Part shown: in pieces, positions 8,474 to 17,550 of the stretch
Layout: every line of letters begins with the position of its first letter
Position numbering within the stretch: position 1 is the first letter of the stretch
Origin: Spartobacteria bacterium
GTDB lineage: Bacteria; Verrucomicrobiota; Verrucomicrobiia; Chthoniobacterales; Chthoniobacteraceae
Direction of reading: 5' to 3'
Assembly (NCBI GenBank): GCA_021324825.1
Contig: JAJPII010000047.1
Location: forward strand, 62,001 to 126,000
Length of the DNA stretch: 64,000 bases
Notes under the pieces: model-generated
Seen by the model: the letters and a program-made list of their open reading frames with translations, nothing else
The model's database searches: none
What the model was told of the DNA's origin: nothing
Translations under genes and position numbers: made by a program

Positions 8474-9436
8474 TTACGCCGCCGGGTTGCGCGACTCCCG
8501 CGCGAGTTGTTCCCAGAGCCCGCGTTCCTGCGCGTTCAATTCCTTGGGCAGGACGATCTCGACCGCCACGTAAAGGTCGCCGCGCTCCTTCCCCATGGGC
8601 ATTCCCCGGCGCTTTAGCCGTAAACGCTGGCCGTTCTGGGTGCCGGGGGGAATCTTGAGGCGCACCTCTCCTTCCATGGTCGGCGCCGTGACCTCGCCGC
8701 CAAGCACGGCCCGCCACGGCGGGAGCTGGAGATCGTGAATAAGGTCGCTGCCGTCCACGCGGAAATCCGGATGTTGCGAGAGCCGCACGCGCAGGTAAAG
8801 GTCGCCCGCCGCGCCTCCCTTTCGATGGACTTCTCCCTGCCCGGCCAAGCGTATTTTCTGTCCTTCGTGAACGCCCGGCGGTATCTGGACTTCGTAAGTC
8901 TCCACCTTGGGATTCCCGGAGCGGCGCAAGGAAATCTTGCGCCGGGAGCCGCGGAGCGCTTCCTCCAGGGTGACCATGATGTCCGCCTCTACGTCACTCC
9001 CCGCCGGCTCGGGCGTTCCGGCGCCGAATCCTTCGAAAGGGTTGCCGCCACGGCGCGGTTTGCCCGAGCCGAAGAAATTCTCGAAGAAGTCGCTGAATCC
9101 GGTGCCTCCGAAATGGAACTCGTAATCGGTTCCGTTGCCCCTGCCGGGGCCGCCGCGCGCGTGGTGTTCCCAGCCGGGCGGAGCCTGGGGGCCGGTGCGG
9201 TCCCAATCCGCGCCGAGCGTGTCGTACTTCTTCCGCTTCTCGGGGTCGCCAAGAACCTCGTACGCCTCGTTGATCTCCTTGAATTTGGTCTCAGCGGCCT
9301 TTTTGTCCTTCGCCACGTCCGGGTGATGCTGGCGCGCGAGCTTGCGGAAAGCTTTTTTGATGTCTTCCGCAGTCGCGGTCTTTTCGACGCCCAGCGTCTC
9401 GTAGTAATCTTTGAAGTGGACTGCCATGCCTGACAC
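8474..9436 (-). CDS. DnaJ-type co-chaperone, CbpA-like
   Basis: This 320-residue protein has an N-terminal J domain (about residues 8-75) with the HPD motif in ARQHHPDVAKD. A Gly/Phe-rich linker follows (about 80-135), then two beta-barrel substrate-binding domains of DnaJ type. The central zinc finger of classical DnaJ is absent, which makes it a type II J protein such as CbpA. It would stimulate DnaK ATPase and deliver clients. The start may be at 9436 or at the second ATG at 9427, since the protein begins MSGMAVHFKDYYETLG. The gene is divergent from the methyltransferase, 32 bases away. Confidence 0.93.
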   Translation of the reverse strand: MSGMAVHFKDYYETLGVEKTATAEDIKKAFRKLARQHHPDVAKDKKAAETKFKEINEAYEVLGDPEKRKKYDTLGADWDRTGPQAPPGWEHHARGGPGRGNGTDYEFHFGGTGFSDFFENFFGSGKPRRGGNPFEGFGAGTPEPAGSDVEADIMVTLEEALRGSRRKISLRRSGNPKVETYEVQIPPGVHEGQKIRLAGQGEVHRKGGAAGDLYLRVRLSQHPDFRVDGSDLIHDLQLPPWRAVLGGEVTAPTMEGEVRLKIPPGTQNGQRLRLKRRGMPMGKERGDLYVAVEIVLPKELNAQERGLWEQLARESRNPAA

Positions 9437-9468
9437 AAAAGCATAGCCTAAAATGGCGGCGAGAAAAA

Positions 9469-10281
9469 ATGATCTTTGATTTGCGCCCGGGCGATTGCCT
9501 CGAAGGGATGAAGAGCCTGCCCGCCGGGAGCGTCGATGCCGTCGTGACCTCGCCCCCTTACAACCTGGGGATCGCCTACTCTAGCTATAAGGACGATCTG
9601 AACCGGGAAAAATATCTCGACTGGTCGTGCGAATGGGCCGCGGAAGTGAAACGCCTTTTGAAAGACGACGGCTCCTTTTTCGTCAACATCGGCGCGGCGC
9701 CGAAGAATCCCCTGCTGCCGCACGAACTGGCGTTGCGCTTCTCCTCCTTCTTCGTCCTGCAGAACACGATCCACTGGATCAAATCCATCACCGTCAAAAC
9801 CCGGGACGGCGCGGAACTGTCGGCGGGGCATTTCAAGCCGATCAACTCCCGGCGATTCATAACCGACTGCCACGAATACGTCTTCCACTTCACGAAGACC
9901 GGGGCGGTTGAAGTGGATCGCCTTGCCGTCGGGACCCGGTATGCGGACAAGAGCAACATCGCGCGCTGGGGCCACACGGACGGGCGCGACCTGCGCTGCC
10001 GAGGCAACAACTGGTTCATCCCGTACCGCACCATCAAGAGCCGCGCCGGGCAGAGGCCGCATCCCGCCACATTCCCGGTGGAACTCGCCGCGCAATGCAT
10101 CCGCCTCCACGGCGCGCGCCCCGGTCTCGCCGTGCTCGATCCCTTTCTCGGCATAGGCAACTCCGCCCTCGCCGCGCGGGAATGCGGAGTCAAGCGCTTC
10201 ATCGGCTTCGAGATGGATGTCGGCTATCTGGAAGAATGCCGAAGAAGGCTTGACGCCGAGAGCCTGCGGCTGCTGCAATAA
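9469..10281 (+). CDS. Site-specific DNA methyltransferase (amino-methylating, beta-class order)
   Basis: This 270-residue DNA methylase has the catalytic motif TSPPY at about residues 28-32, near the N-terminus. The SAM-binding motif DPFLGIGNS is near the C-terminus (about 224). Catalytic motif before SAM motif is the beta-class arrangement, and the Ser in TSPPY favours N4-cytosine methylation over N6-adenine. Between the motifs lies a putative target-recognition segment rich in Arg and aromatic residues (NSRRFITDCHEYVFHF). No restriction endonuclease is encoded nearby, so it looks like an orphan methylase. The target sequence cannot be deduced. Confidence 0.88.
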   Translation: MIFDLRPGDCLEGMKSLPAGSVDAVVTSPPYNLGIAYSSYKDDLNREKYLDWSCEWAAEVKRLLKDDGSFFVNIGAAPKNPLLPHELALRFSSFFVLQNTIHWIKSITVKTRDGAELSAGHFKPINSRRFITDCHEYVFHFTKTGAVEVDRLAVGTRYADKSNIARWGHTDGRDLRCRGNNWFIPYRTIKSRAGQRPHPATFPVELAAQCIRLHGARPGLAVLDPFLGIGNSALAARECGVKRFIGFEMDVGYLEECRRRLDAESLRLLQ

Positions 10282-10285
10282 CGGC

Positions 10286-10651
10286 ATGGCTTCCATTGCT
10301 GAATCAATCCTTGGAGTAAAGGTCATCGCTATTGCCGTCAGCGATCTCGACCGCGCGAATCGCTTTTACAAGGAGACCCTCGGTTTGCCGCCGCATGTTC
10401 TCAACGGACAGGAAGCGGGCTATCTGATCGGTGGAACGGGCATCCATCTAAAGTCCGACTGGTACGGCAAGCCGACCGACGCCCCGAACCCGCGCGTGAC
10501 CATCGAAGTCGAAAGCGCGACGGAATTCGAAAAGGCGCTTCGCGAGCGTGGCGTGACGATTTCCGATCCCGTGCAGATCTACGACGGATTTCCCGTGGGC
10601 GCCTTCCTGGACAGCGAGGGCAACAAGCTCTGGTTTTGCTCGATGGGCTAG
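10286..10651 (+). CDS. VOC (glyoxalase/bleomycin-resistance) superfamily protein
   Basis: This 121-residue protein has the beta-alpha-beta-beta-beta repeat of the vicinal oxygen chelate fold. It begins with KVIAIAVSDLDRANRFYKET and ends FLDSEGNKLWFC. The start at 10286 is four bases after the methyltransferase stop and gives the standard VOC N-terminus. It could be a metal-dependent enzyme or a binding protein; the substrate is unknown. Its 3' end faces uvrA across a long inverted repeat. Confidence 0.85.
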   Translation: MASIAESILGVKVIAIAVSDLDRANRFYKETLGLPPHVLNGQEAGYLIGGTGIHLKSDWYGKPTDAPNPRVTIEVESATEFEKALRERGVTISDPVQIYDGFPVGAFLDSEGNKLWFCSMG

Positions 10652-10797
10652 GCGCTTGTGCCCGCTCTTGGTTGTAGAGGCGGCTGTGCCAGCCGCCTGG
10701 AGCGGGAGACAACGGCAAAGCGCCATTCCGGGTCTTTAGGCGGCTGGCACAGCCGCCTCTACAAGCAAGAGCGGGCGAAAAGTGCAGGAGACGCTCC
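10652..10797 (+). repeat. MITE-like dispersed repeat, copy A (long inverted repeat)
   Basis: The element fills the gap between the convergent VOC and uvrA genes. Two 38-bp arms at 10661-10698 and 10738-10775 are inverted copies of each other with a single mismatch. Each arm has the core TTGTAGAGGCGGCTG or its complement and an internal palindrome. The right end (ACGCTCC, reading inward AGCGTCTCCTGCACTTTTC) matches the termini of copy C. The folded transcript would form a very long hairpin that could act as a bidirectional terminator. It encodes no protein. Confidence 0.85.
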
Positions 10798-10800
10798 GGG

Positions 10801-13800
10801 CTAAATCCCCATCTCGCGCAGGAAAGGCGCGGTGCGGCTTGTCTTGCTGCGGGCGACTTGCTCCGGGCTGCCGCACGCCACGATGCGCCCGCCGTTTTCC
10901 CCCGCTTCAGGACCTATATCGACAAGGTAGTCGGCGTCGGCGATGAGGCTGAGGTTGTGCTCGATGACGATGACCGTACCGCCTTCGTCCACCAGGCGGT
11001 GCAGGACTTTCAGGAGTTGCCGCACGTCGGCCATGTGAAGACCGATGGTCGGTTCTTCCAACAGGTATAGCGTGGATTTCGGGACGCGCGCCTGCCGCAG
11101 CCGCGCGTGTTGCAGCCGGCCGGCGCCGCGCGCCAGTTCCGTGACGAGCTTGAGGCGTTGCGCCTCGCCGCCGCTTAACGTGGGGCTGGGCTGGCCGAGC
11201 TTCAGATAGCCGAGGCCCGCTTCCACCATGAGCGCGAGGGGGCGGTGTATCCTCGGATTGGCGTGGAAGAACGCCGCGGCCTGCTCGGCGTTCATGCACA
11301 TGACGTCGCCTATGCTTTTGTCGTTGTAGAGGACTTCCAAAGTCGCGGGGTTGTAGCGGAGGCCGCCGCAGTCGGCGCACGGGATGTAACTCGCGGGCAG
11401 GAAGTTCATCTCGACCTTTATCACCCCCTGCCCCGCGCACGCGGCGCAACGGCCTTCCTCGTTGTTGAACGAAAACCGGCCCGCGTCGTAGCCGCGCATG
11501 CGGGAGAGGGCGACCGCGGCGTATTGCTTGCGGATCTCGTCGAAGGCTTTGATGTAGGTCGCGGGCGTGGACCGCGAAGTTTTGCCGATGGGCGACTGGT
11601 CGACTTCGTAAATGGCTTCGATAAATTGCGCGCCCGGGATCGGCGGCTTGCGCTTGAGCCGTTCCAGCAGGACGGAGTTCATGAGGGTGCTCTTGCCGGA
11701 ACCGGATACGCCGGTGATGACGCTGAGCCGCCCGACGGGGAACCGGACGTCGATCTCCTTGAGGTTATTGGCGGCGGCGCCGGAGATTTCGATCCACTCG
11801 GTCTTGAGCGGACGCCGCGAGCCGCGCGTGGGATGCGAGATCGGGTGCGCCAGCCCGCGGCCCGTCGCCGAGCGCGCGTTCTTCTTGATCGATTCGAGAT
11901 CGCCCACCGCGACCACCTCGCCGCCGTGGACGCCCGCCCCGGGGCCGAGGTCGATGATGACGTCGGCGCCGCGCATCGTCTCTTCATCATGCTCGACGAC
12001 GATGAGCGAGTTCCCCTTCCGCTTCAGCGCGTCGAGCGTTTCCAGCAGCTTGCGGTTGTCGCGCGGGTGGAGGCCGATGGTCGGTTCGTCCAGCACGTAC
12101 AGGACGCCCCGCAGGTTCGACCCAAGCTGCGCGGCGAGCCGGATGCGCTGCGATTCGCCGCCGCTCAAGGTCTTCGCGGAACGGCCGAGCGAAAGGTAGT
12201 CCAGCCCGACCTTGCCCATGAATTGCAGCCGCTGCGCGATCTCGGAGAGAATCCCTTCCGCGATGACGTTTTGCGCGGGGTCAAACCGCAGGGCCTTCAA
12301 CCAGCTCAACGCTTGTTTTACAGGCAGCGCCGTCACTTCGCCGATGGTCTTCTCTTTTACCCGGACGTTGCGGGCGTTGACGTTCAGGCGCGCGCCGCGG
12401 CAGGCCGGGCATTCGCGGCCTTCCTCCTCGGACTCATGGCGGCGCTCTTCCTCCAGCTCGGCTTCGAGGAAGGAGTCGCCGTTCGCCTCGGGAGCGGCGC
12501 CCACGCTCTCGCCGAAGCCCCTGCACTCGGGGCACCAGCCATGCGGCGAGTTGAAGGAAAAGAGACGCGGGTCGAGTTCCTCGAAGGACTGGCCGCAGCC
12601 GGGGCAGTTTCTTTCCGTGCTGAGGACTATCGAACGATTTTTTGCATCCAGCAGCCGCGCGCCGCCCCGTCCGATGGCGAACGCGCGCGCGAGGATGGCC
12701 GGAAGCGCCTTTCGCGAGGCCGCCTCGCCCACCAGCACGTCGATGGAGTGTTCCTTGAAGCGCTCGAGCTTTTCGAAGCCGGCGGCGGGGACGAATTTTC
12801 CATCCACGAAAAGCGTGGGGAAGCCTTGCTTCAGCGCCCATTGCGCGACTTCGGTGTGGAAGCCCTTGCGCGCCTTGATGAGCGAGGCGAGCACCCGCAC
12901 GGGGCCTCGGCGCAGCGCGGCTTCCGCCTGCTTGGTCGCCGCGGCCTGGCTCTGGCGTTCGACGGGGAGATGGCAGTCCGGGCAATATTGCGTCCCGGTT
13001 TTCGAGAAGAGGAGCCGCAGGAAGTGGTAGACCTCCGTCACGGTGGCGACGGTTGATTTGCCGCCGCCGCGCGTGACCCGCTGCTCGATGGCGACGGTGG
13101 GCGGCAGGCCCGATATGACGTCGACATCCGGCTTCTCCAGTTGTTCGACGAATTGCCGCGCGTAGGGCGACATGCTGTCGAGAAAACGCCGCTGCCCTTC
13201 CGCGAAAAGGATGTCGAAGGCGAGCGTGCTTTTCCCCGAACCGCTGAGGCCGGTTATGACAACCATTTTGTCGCGCGGGATGGAAAGGCTGATGTCCTTG
13301 AGATTATGCTCGCGCGCACCCCGTATCTTGATCGCGTCCGATAAAATCCGCGGCGGCTCTTCCGCGACGACGGACGCCTGTCTCGCGGGTCCTCCCGCGA
13401 AAAGCTCGCGCAGGAAACGGCCCGTGTGGGAGGCCTCAACCTTCGCGATTTCCTCCGGCGCGCCGGCGGCGACGAGCGTCCCGCCTTCCGCGCCCGCTTC
13501 GGGGCCGAGATCGAGGATGTAATCCGCGGATTTGATGACCTCCAGGTTGTGCTCGATGACGAGAAGGCTGTTCCCCTGCTCAACCAACCGGTTGAAGACG
13601 CCGAGCAGGAGCGCCACGTCATCGAGATGCAGGCCGGTTGTCGGTTCGTCGAATATCAGGAGGCTTTTCGCCGCGCCTCCGGCGAGGTGGGAAACGAGCT
13701 TCAACCGTTGCGATTCGCCGCCGGAAAGAACGTTGAGCGGCTGGCCCAGGCGAAGATAACCGAGGCCGACTTCCTCCAGGGCGGAGAGCGGACGCGCGAT

Positions 13801-16176
13801 AGTTTCGTCTTCGGCGAAAAACGCGATCGCCTGCGTGACAGTCATCTCCAGCACGTCGCGGATGGATCGGCCGCGCAAGAAGACGCGAAGAATCCGGGGC
13901 TGGTAGCGCGTTCCTTCGCACTCCGGGCAGCGGACGTAGAGATCGCTGAGGAACTGCATCTCGATTTTCTCGAATCCGTTGCCGCGGCAGCGCTCGCAGC
14001 GGCCATTTCCGGAATTGAAGGAAAACGAACTCGCCGTCAGCCCCTCGGCCATCGCTTCGGGCGTATTCGCAAAGGCTTCGCGGATGCGGTCGAAGACGCC
14101 GAGATAAACGGCGGGGCTGGACCGCGGCGTTCTCGAAAGCGGCGATTGATCGACCATCACTACGCGCTCGACGCGGTGCGCGCCCACGATCCGCTTGCAT
14201 TTGCCGGGCGGCGTGTCGCCGGAGGCGCCCTTCGCGCGCAGGATGTTTTGGTAGAGAACGTCGTGAACGAGCGTGCTCTTCCCCGAGCCTGAAACGCCTG
14301 TCACACAAGCGAAAACACCGAGCGGAATATCCGCGTCGATATTCCGCAGGTTATGCTCCGCCGCGCCCTGCACTTTCAGCCACGCGGACGGCGTGCGCCT
14401 CCGCGCCGGCACGGGAATCGACTTCCGTCCGTTCAAGTAATCCGCGGTGAGGGTTCCCCGCGCGCGGGCGAGCGCGTCCATATCCCCCTGGAAGACGACC
14501 TCGCCGCCGGCCTCGCCGCGCCCGGGGCCGAGCTCGATCAGATTATCGGCGGAGCGGATGACCGCTTCGTCGTGCTCGACCACGAGCAGGGTGTTGCCCT
14601 TGTCGCGGAGGTCTTTCATGATCCTGACGAGCCTGCCGACGTCGCGCGGGTGGAGGCCGATGCTCGGTTCATCCAACACGAAGAGCGTGTTCACCAGCGA
14701 AGCGCCGAGGCAGGTCGTGAGGTTTACCCGCTCCACCTCGCCGCCGGAAAGCGTGCGAACAGGCCGGTCGAGACTGAGATAACCGACGCCCACGTCATCG
14801 AGGAAGCGCAACCGGCTCGTGACTTCCTTCCTCAGCATTTCCGCGCTCCCATCCTTGCCGTTCCCCGCCGCGAGCACGTCCGCAAGCTCGCGCACAGGCA
14901 GGGCCGCGAGTTCGGGAAGCGTCAACCCGCCCGCCTTGAAATTGAGCGTCGCGGGCTGGAAGCGCCCGCCATGGCATTCCTCGCAGAGATTGTACGAGCG
15001 GTACCGGCTCAGCAGAACGCGCACATGCATCTTGTAAGCCTTGGTTTGAAGCCAGTCGAAAAAGCCCTGCACGCCGTACCAGCGGTCGTTTTCCCAAAGC
15101 TCCTCGGAGGTTGCGTGGCCGTTGCCGCGCTCGCCGTACAAAACAAAATCCTGATCCGCCTTCGGCAACTCCTCGTACGGCCTTCGGATGTCTATCTCCT
15201 GCCGCGCCGCGTATTTCAAAAGGTCTCGCTGGCATTGCCGCCCATTCTCCGTCTGGAACGGCTTTACGACTCCTTCCGCGATGCTGAGGCCGCGGTCGGG
15301 GATGGCGCGTTCAAGATCGATGCCGATGCTGCGGCCGAATCCGCGGCAGCGCGGGCAGGCGCCCACCGGATTATTGAAGCTGAAAAGGCCGGGCGATGGC
15401 GGCGTTATTTCCAAATCGCAATGCGCGCAATGCCACCCGAGCGAATACGGGCATTCCTTCCCGTCCGTTTCGCGGATGAAAAAGACCTGCCCTTTCCCGT
15501 AGCGCAACGCCGTCTCCACCGCTTCGGTGAGCCGCGAAGCCGTCTCGGCGGAGATGGTCATCCGATCCTGGATGACGCGCACCAGACCGGGCAGCCGCTT
15601 TACTGCCGGGTCGGAATCCGTCCGGTGAACCGCCCCGTCGATCCATACGCGAAGATAGCCTTGTTGCTGGAGGAAGGAGAAAAACTTCTTCGGATCCGTC
15701 TTCGGGGGAGCGGGCGCGCCGAATGTCACCAGCACGGAACATCCATCCAACTCGGCGGCGGCTTGCTCGACAATCGAGCGCGCGCTCTCCTGCCGAATCC
15801 GCCGCGCGCACGAGGGGCAGAACGCGGTCGCAATCCTGGGCATGAGGAGCTTCAGGTAATCATTGATCTCCGTCATCGTGCCCACGGTCGAGCGGGTGCT
15901 CTTGACCGGGTTCGCCTGCTCGATGGCGATGGCCGGAGGAATGCCCCGGATTTCATCCACCTTCGGCTTGTCCATCCGCTCGAGGAACTGGCGCGTGTAC
16001 GGGCTGAACGTCTCGACGTAGCGCCGCTGCCCTTCCGCGTAGATGGTGTCGAACGCCAGGCTCGACTTCCCGCTGCCGCTCGGCCCCGAGATGACATTCA
16101 GCCTGCCCAGCGGCAGGTCGAGATCGAACCCTTTCAGGTTATTCTGGCGCGCGCCCCGTATCTCGATGTCTGCCAT
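10801..16176 (-). CDS. uvrA: Double-length excinuclease ABC subunit A (two fused UvrA units)
   Basis: This 1791-residue protein is about twice the usual 940. It carries four P-loops: GPSGSGKSS (about residue 31), GVSGSGKST (about 624), GLSGSGKST (about 973) and GVSGSGKST (about 1485), each with its LSGGE signature and Walker B. Both halves keep the UvrA zinc finger, CERCRGNGFEK...CPEC in the first and CAACAGQG...CADC in the second. In nucleotide excision repair UvrA dimers find damaged DNA and load UvrB; here one chain could supply the whole dimer. Chlamydial UvrA has the same architecture. The second half also encodes an HARLRQARVP insertion before its last Walker B. Confidence 0.95.
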   Translation of the reverse strand: MADIEIRGARQNNLKGFDLDLPLGRLNVISGPSGSGKSSLAFDTIYAEGQRRYVETFSPYTRQFLERMDKPKVDEIRGIPPAIAIEQANPVKSTRSTVGTMTEINDYLKLLMPRIATAFCPSCARRIRQESARSIVEQAAAELDGCSVLVTFGAPAPPKTDPKKFFSFLQQQGYLRVWIDGAVHRTDSDPAVKRLPGLVRVIQDRMTISAETASRLTEAVETALRYGKGQVFFIRETDGKECPYSLGWHCAHCDLEITPPSPGLFSFNNPVGACPRCRGFGRSIGIDLERAIPDRGLSIAEGVVKPFQTENGRQCQRDLLKYAARQEIDIRRPYEELPKADQDFVLYGERGNGHATSEELWENDRWYGVQGFFDWLQTKAYKMHVRVLLSRYRSYNLCEECHGGRFQPATLNFKAGGLTLPELAALPVRELADVLAAGNGKDGSAEMLRKEVTSRLRFLDDVGVGYLSLDRPVRTLSGGEVERVNLTTCLGASLVNTLFVLDEPSIGLHPRDVGRLVRIMKDLRDKGNTLLVVEHDEAVIRSADNLIELGPGRGEAGGEVVFQGDMDALARARGTLTADYLNGRKSIPVPARRRTPSAWLKVQGAAEHNLRNIDADIPLGVFACVTGVSGSGKSTLVHDVLYQNILRAKGASGDTPPGKCKRIVGAHRVERVVMVDQSPLSRTPRSSPAVYLGVFDRIREAFANTPEAMAEGLTASSFSFNSGNGRCERCRGNGFEKIEMQFLSDLYVRCPECEGTRYQPRILRVFLRGRSIRDVLEMTVTQAIAFFAEDETIARPLSALEEVGLGYLRLGQPLNVLSGGESQRLKLVSHLAGGAAKSLLIFDEPTTGLHLDDVALLLGVFNRLVEQGNSLLVIEHNLEVIKSADYILDLGPEAGAEGGTLVAAGAPEEIAKVEASHTGRFLRELFAGGPARQASVVAEEPPRILSDAIKIRGAREHNLKDISLSIPRDKMVVITGLSGSGKSTLAFDILFAEGQRRFLDSMSPYARQFVEQLEKPDVDVISGLPPTVAIEQRVTRGGGKSTVATVTEVYHFLRLLFSKTGTQYCPDCHLPVERQSQAAATKQAEAALRRGPVRVLASLIKARKGFHTEVAQWALKQGFPTLFVDGKFVPAAGFEKLERFKEHSIDVLVGEAASRKALPAILARAFAIGRGGARLLDAKNRSIVLSTERNCPGCGQSFEELDPRLFSFNSPHGWCPECRGFGESVGAAPEANGDSFLEAELEEERRHESEEEGRECPACRGARLNVNARNVRVKEKTIGEVTALPVKQALSWLKALRFDPAQNVIAEGILSEIAQRLQFMGKVGLDYLSLGRSAKTLSGGESQRIRLAAQLGSNLRGVLYVLDEPTIGLHPRDNRKLLETLDALKRKGNSLIVVEHDEETMRGADVIIDLGPGAGVHGGEVVAVGDLESIKKNARSATGRGLAHPISHPTRGSRRPLKTEWIEISGAAANNLKEIDVRFPVGRLSVITGVSGSGKSTLMNSVLLERLKRKPPIPGAQFIEAIYEVDQSPIGKTSRSTPATYIKAFDEIRKQYAAVALSRMRGYDAGRFSFNNEEGRCAACAGQGVIKVEMNFLPASYIPCADCGGLRYNPATLEVLYNDKSIGDVMCMNAEQAAAFFHANPRIHRPLALMVEAGLGYLKLGQPSPTLSGGEAQRLKLVTELARGAGRLQHARLRQARVPKSTLYLLEEPTIGLHMADVRQLLKVLHRLVDEGGTVIVIEHNLSLIADADYLVDIGPEAGENGGRIVACGSPEQVARSKTSRTAPFLREMGI

Positions 16177-16205
16177 CCGTTAGGATAGCACACCGCGCAA
16201 ATCGC

Positions 16206-16523
16206 CTATTTCTCGTCTTTCTTCAGCGTGCGGGTGAGGCCCGAGATGCGCTGGCGCAGCACCTTGCCGGTCTTGAATTTCACCACGGCCCGCGCGGGGA
16301 TGACGAAGTCGCTCCCCTTTTTCGCGGGGTTGCGGCCCACGCGCGGCTTGGTCAGGCGCACTTCGAAGCTGCCGAACCGCCGCAACTCCACCGCGTCGCC
16401 CCGGGCCAGGCTGGCGACGATCTCGTCCAGCGTCCTCTGGATCACGTCGAAGACCTGGTGCTGGACCATCCCGGTCTCATTGCTGATTTTAACAACCAGG
16501 TCGCGCTTGGTGAGGTTCGGCAT
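16206..16523 (-). CDS. HU/IHF family DNA-binding protein
   Basis: This 105-residue nucleoid protein begins MPNLTKRDLVVKIS. It has the family core RRFGSFEVR, the DNA-wrapping arm segment GRNPAKKGSDFVIPARAVVKFKTGK and a basic C-terminal tail. The GRNP motif at the arm tip is the site that intercalates in the minor groove. HU and IHF types cannot be told apart confidently. It is upstream of uvrA on the same strand with a 29-base gap. Confidence 0.94.
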   Translation of the reverse strand: MPNLTKRDLVVKISNETGMVQHQVFDVIQRTLDEIVASLARGDAVELRRFGSFEVRLTKPRVGRNPAKKGSDFVIPARAVVKFKTGKVLRQRISGLTRTLKKDEK

Positions 16524-16567
16524 ACGGCTCCGGTTTTACACGAATGGCGCCTGCCGTGGCAAGCCGC

Positions 16568-16607
16568 GTATTCGCCGCGCTCGACGCGCATTCGCCGCAC
16601 TCGACGC
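16568..16607 (+). repeat. Two tandem 20-bp direct repeats
   Basis: Two adjacent 20-base units (16568-16587 and 16588-16607) share the core ATTCGCCGC.CTCGACGC and differ at two positions. They lie in the 115-base divergent gap between the HU-like gene and the TIM-barrel gene. They may be a simple duplication or a tandem regulatory site; nothing more can be said. Confidence 0.6.
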
Positions 16608-16638
16608 GCCCGCCGGGCCGCGCTAGGCTATCCCGACG

Positions 16639-17550
16639 ATGCTTTCCTGTTCGACTTGCTGGAACTCCGACCGCCATACCGACGGGGAGGCAATGCTGGA
16701 GGAGGTGCTTTCCCTCGGTTTCACGAACGTGGAACTGGGACACGGCATCCGCCTTTCCCTGATGGACGGCATCCAGCGGGTTTTCGACCGCGGGGACGTG
16801 GTTTTCAGCAGCCTGCACAATTTCTGCCCCCTGCCGGTCGAGATAACCCGTTCTTCGCCCGATTGCTACCAGTTCTCCTCTGTCCGCGAGGCGGAGCGGG
16901 AGCGCGCGGTGAAGCTCTCCTTCCAGACAATCGACTTCGCCGAGCGGCTGGGAGCTTCCGTCGTGGTGATGCACATGGGGCACGTGCCGATGCCGCCGAT
17001 AACCGACCGGCTCATCAAGCTGGCCTCGGAAGGCGAACATCTCTCCCGCAAATACGTCCGGATGAAGCTGGACGCCGTGAAGACGCGCGAGGCGAAGGCG
17101 CCTCCCTACGTGGCGTTTGCGACCGATTGCCTCCGACGCATCGCCGAGTACGCCGTGTCGAAAAAAATTCGACTGGGCATCGAAGGCCGGCACGGGTATG
17201 AAGAAATCCCGAGCGAACGGGAGTTTCCCGCGCTGCTCGATGAAATCAACTCCCCCTATGTCGGTTACTGGCACGATTTCGGCCACATCCAGATCAAGCA
17301 CAACCTCGGCTTCCTCGACCACGTCGAATGGATAACGAATATCCGTTCGCGTCTCCTGGGGTGCCATCTGCACGACGTGGAATGGCCGGGCGGCGATCAC
17401 CGGCCCCCGTTCACCGGCGGCGTCGCCTATGACAAACTTGTCCCCCTGTTGCACGAGGATTGCTTGTTCGTATGGGAGATGGGGCCGCGCCGCGTGAAGG
17501 AACAAATCATCAAATCGCTCGCGCTCTGGAAAGAACGTTTCGGAGAATGA
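16639..17550 (+). CDS. Sugar phosphate isomerase/epimerase-like TIM-barrel protein
   Basis: This 303-residue protein belongs to the AP-endonuclease-2/xylose-isomerase-like TIM-barrel group. Likely metal ligands are the Glu in LGIEGRHG, the His in GYWHDFGH, the His in GCHLHDVEW and the Glu in FVWEMGPR. Such proteins isomerise or epimerise sugars or act on other small polyols; the substrate is unknown. It is the first gene of a five-gene plus-strand operon. Its TGA overlaps the ATG of the next gene (17547-17550). Confidence 0.82.
   Translation: MLSCSTCWNSDRHTDGEAMLEEVLSLGFTNVELGHGIRLSLMDGIQRVFDRGDVVFSSLHNFCPLPVEITRSSPDCYQFSSVREAERERAVKLSFQTIDFAERLGASVVVMHMGHVPMPPITDRLIKLASEGEHLSRKYVRMKLDAVKTREAKAPPYVAFATDCLRRIAEYAVSKKIRLGIEGRHGYEEIPSEREFPALLDEINSPYVGYWHDFGHIQIKHNLGFLDHVEWITNIRSRLLGCHLHDVEWPGGDHRPPFTGGVAYDKLVPLLHEDCLFVWEMGPRRVKEQIIKSLALWKERFGE

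Noticed and set aside
14353-16188. Long open frame of 611 residues opposite uvrA
   Set aside because: Composition is Arg/Ala-rich and unlike any protein, and it mirrors a clearly real UvrA frame. High-GC codon bias produces such shadows.
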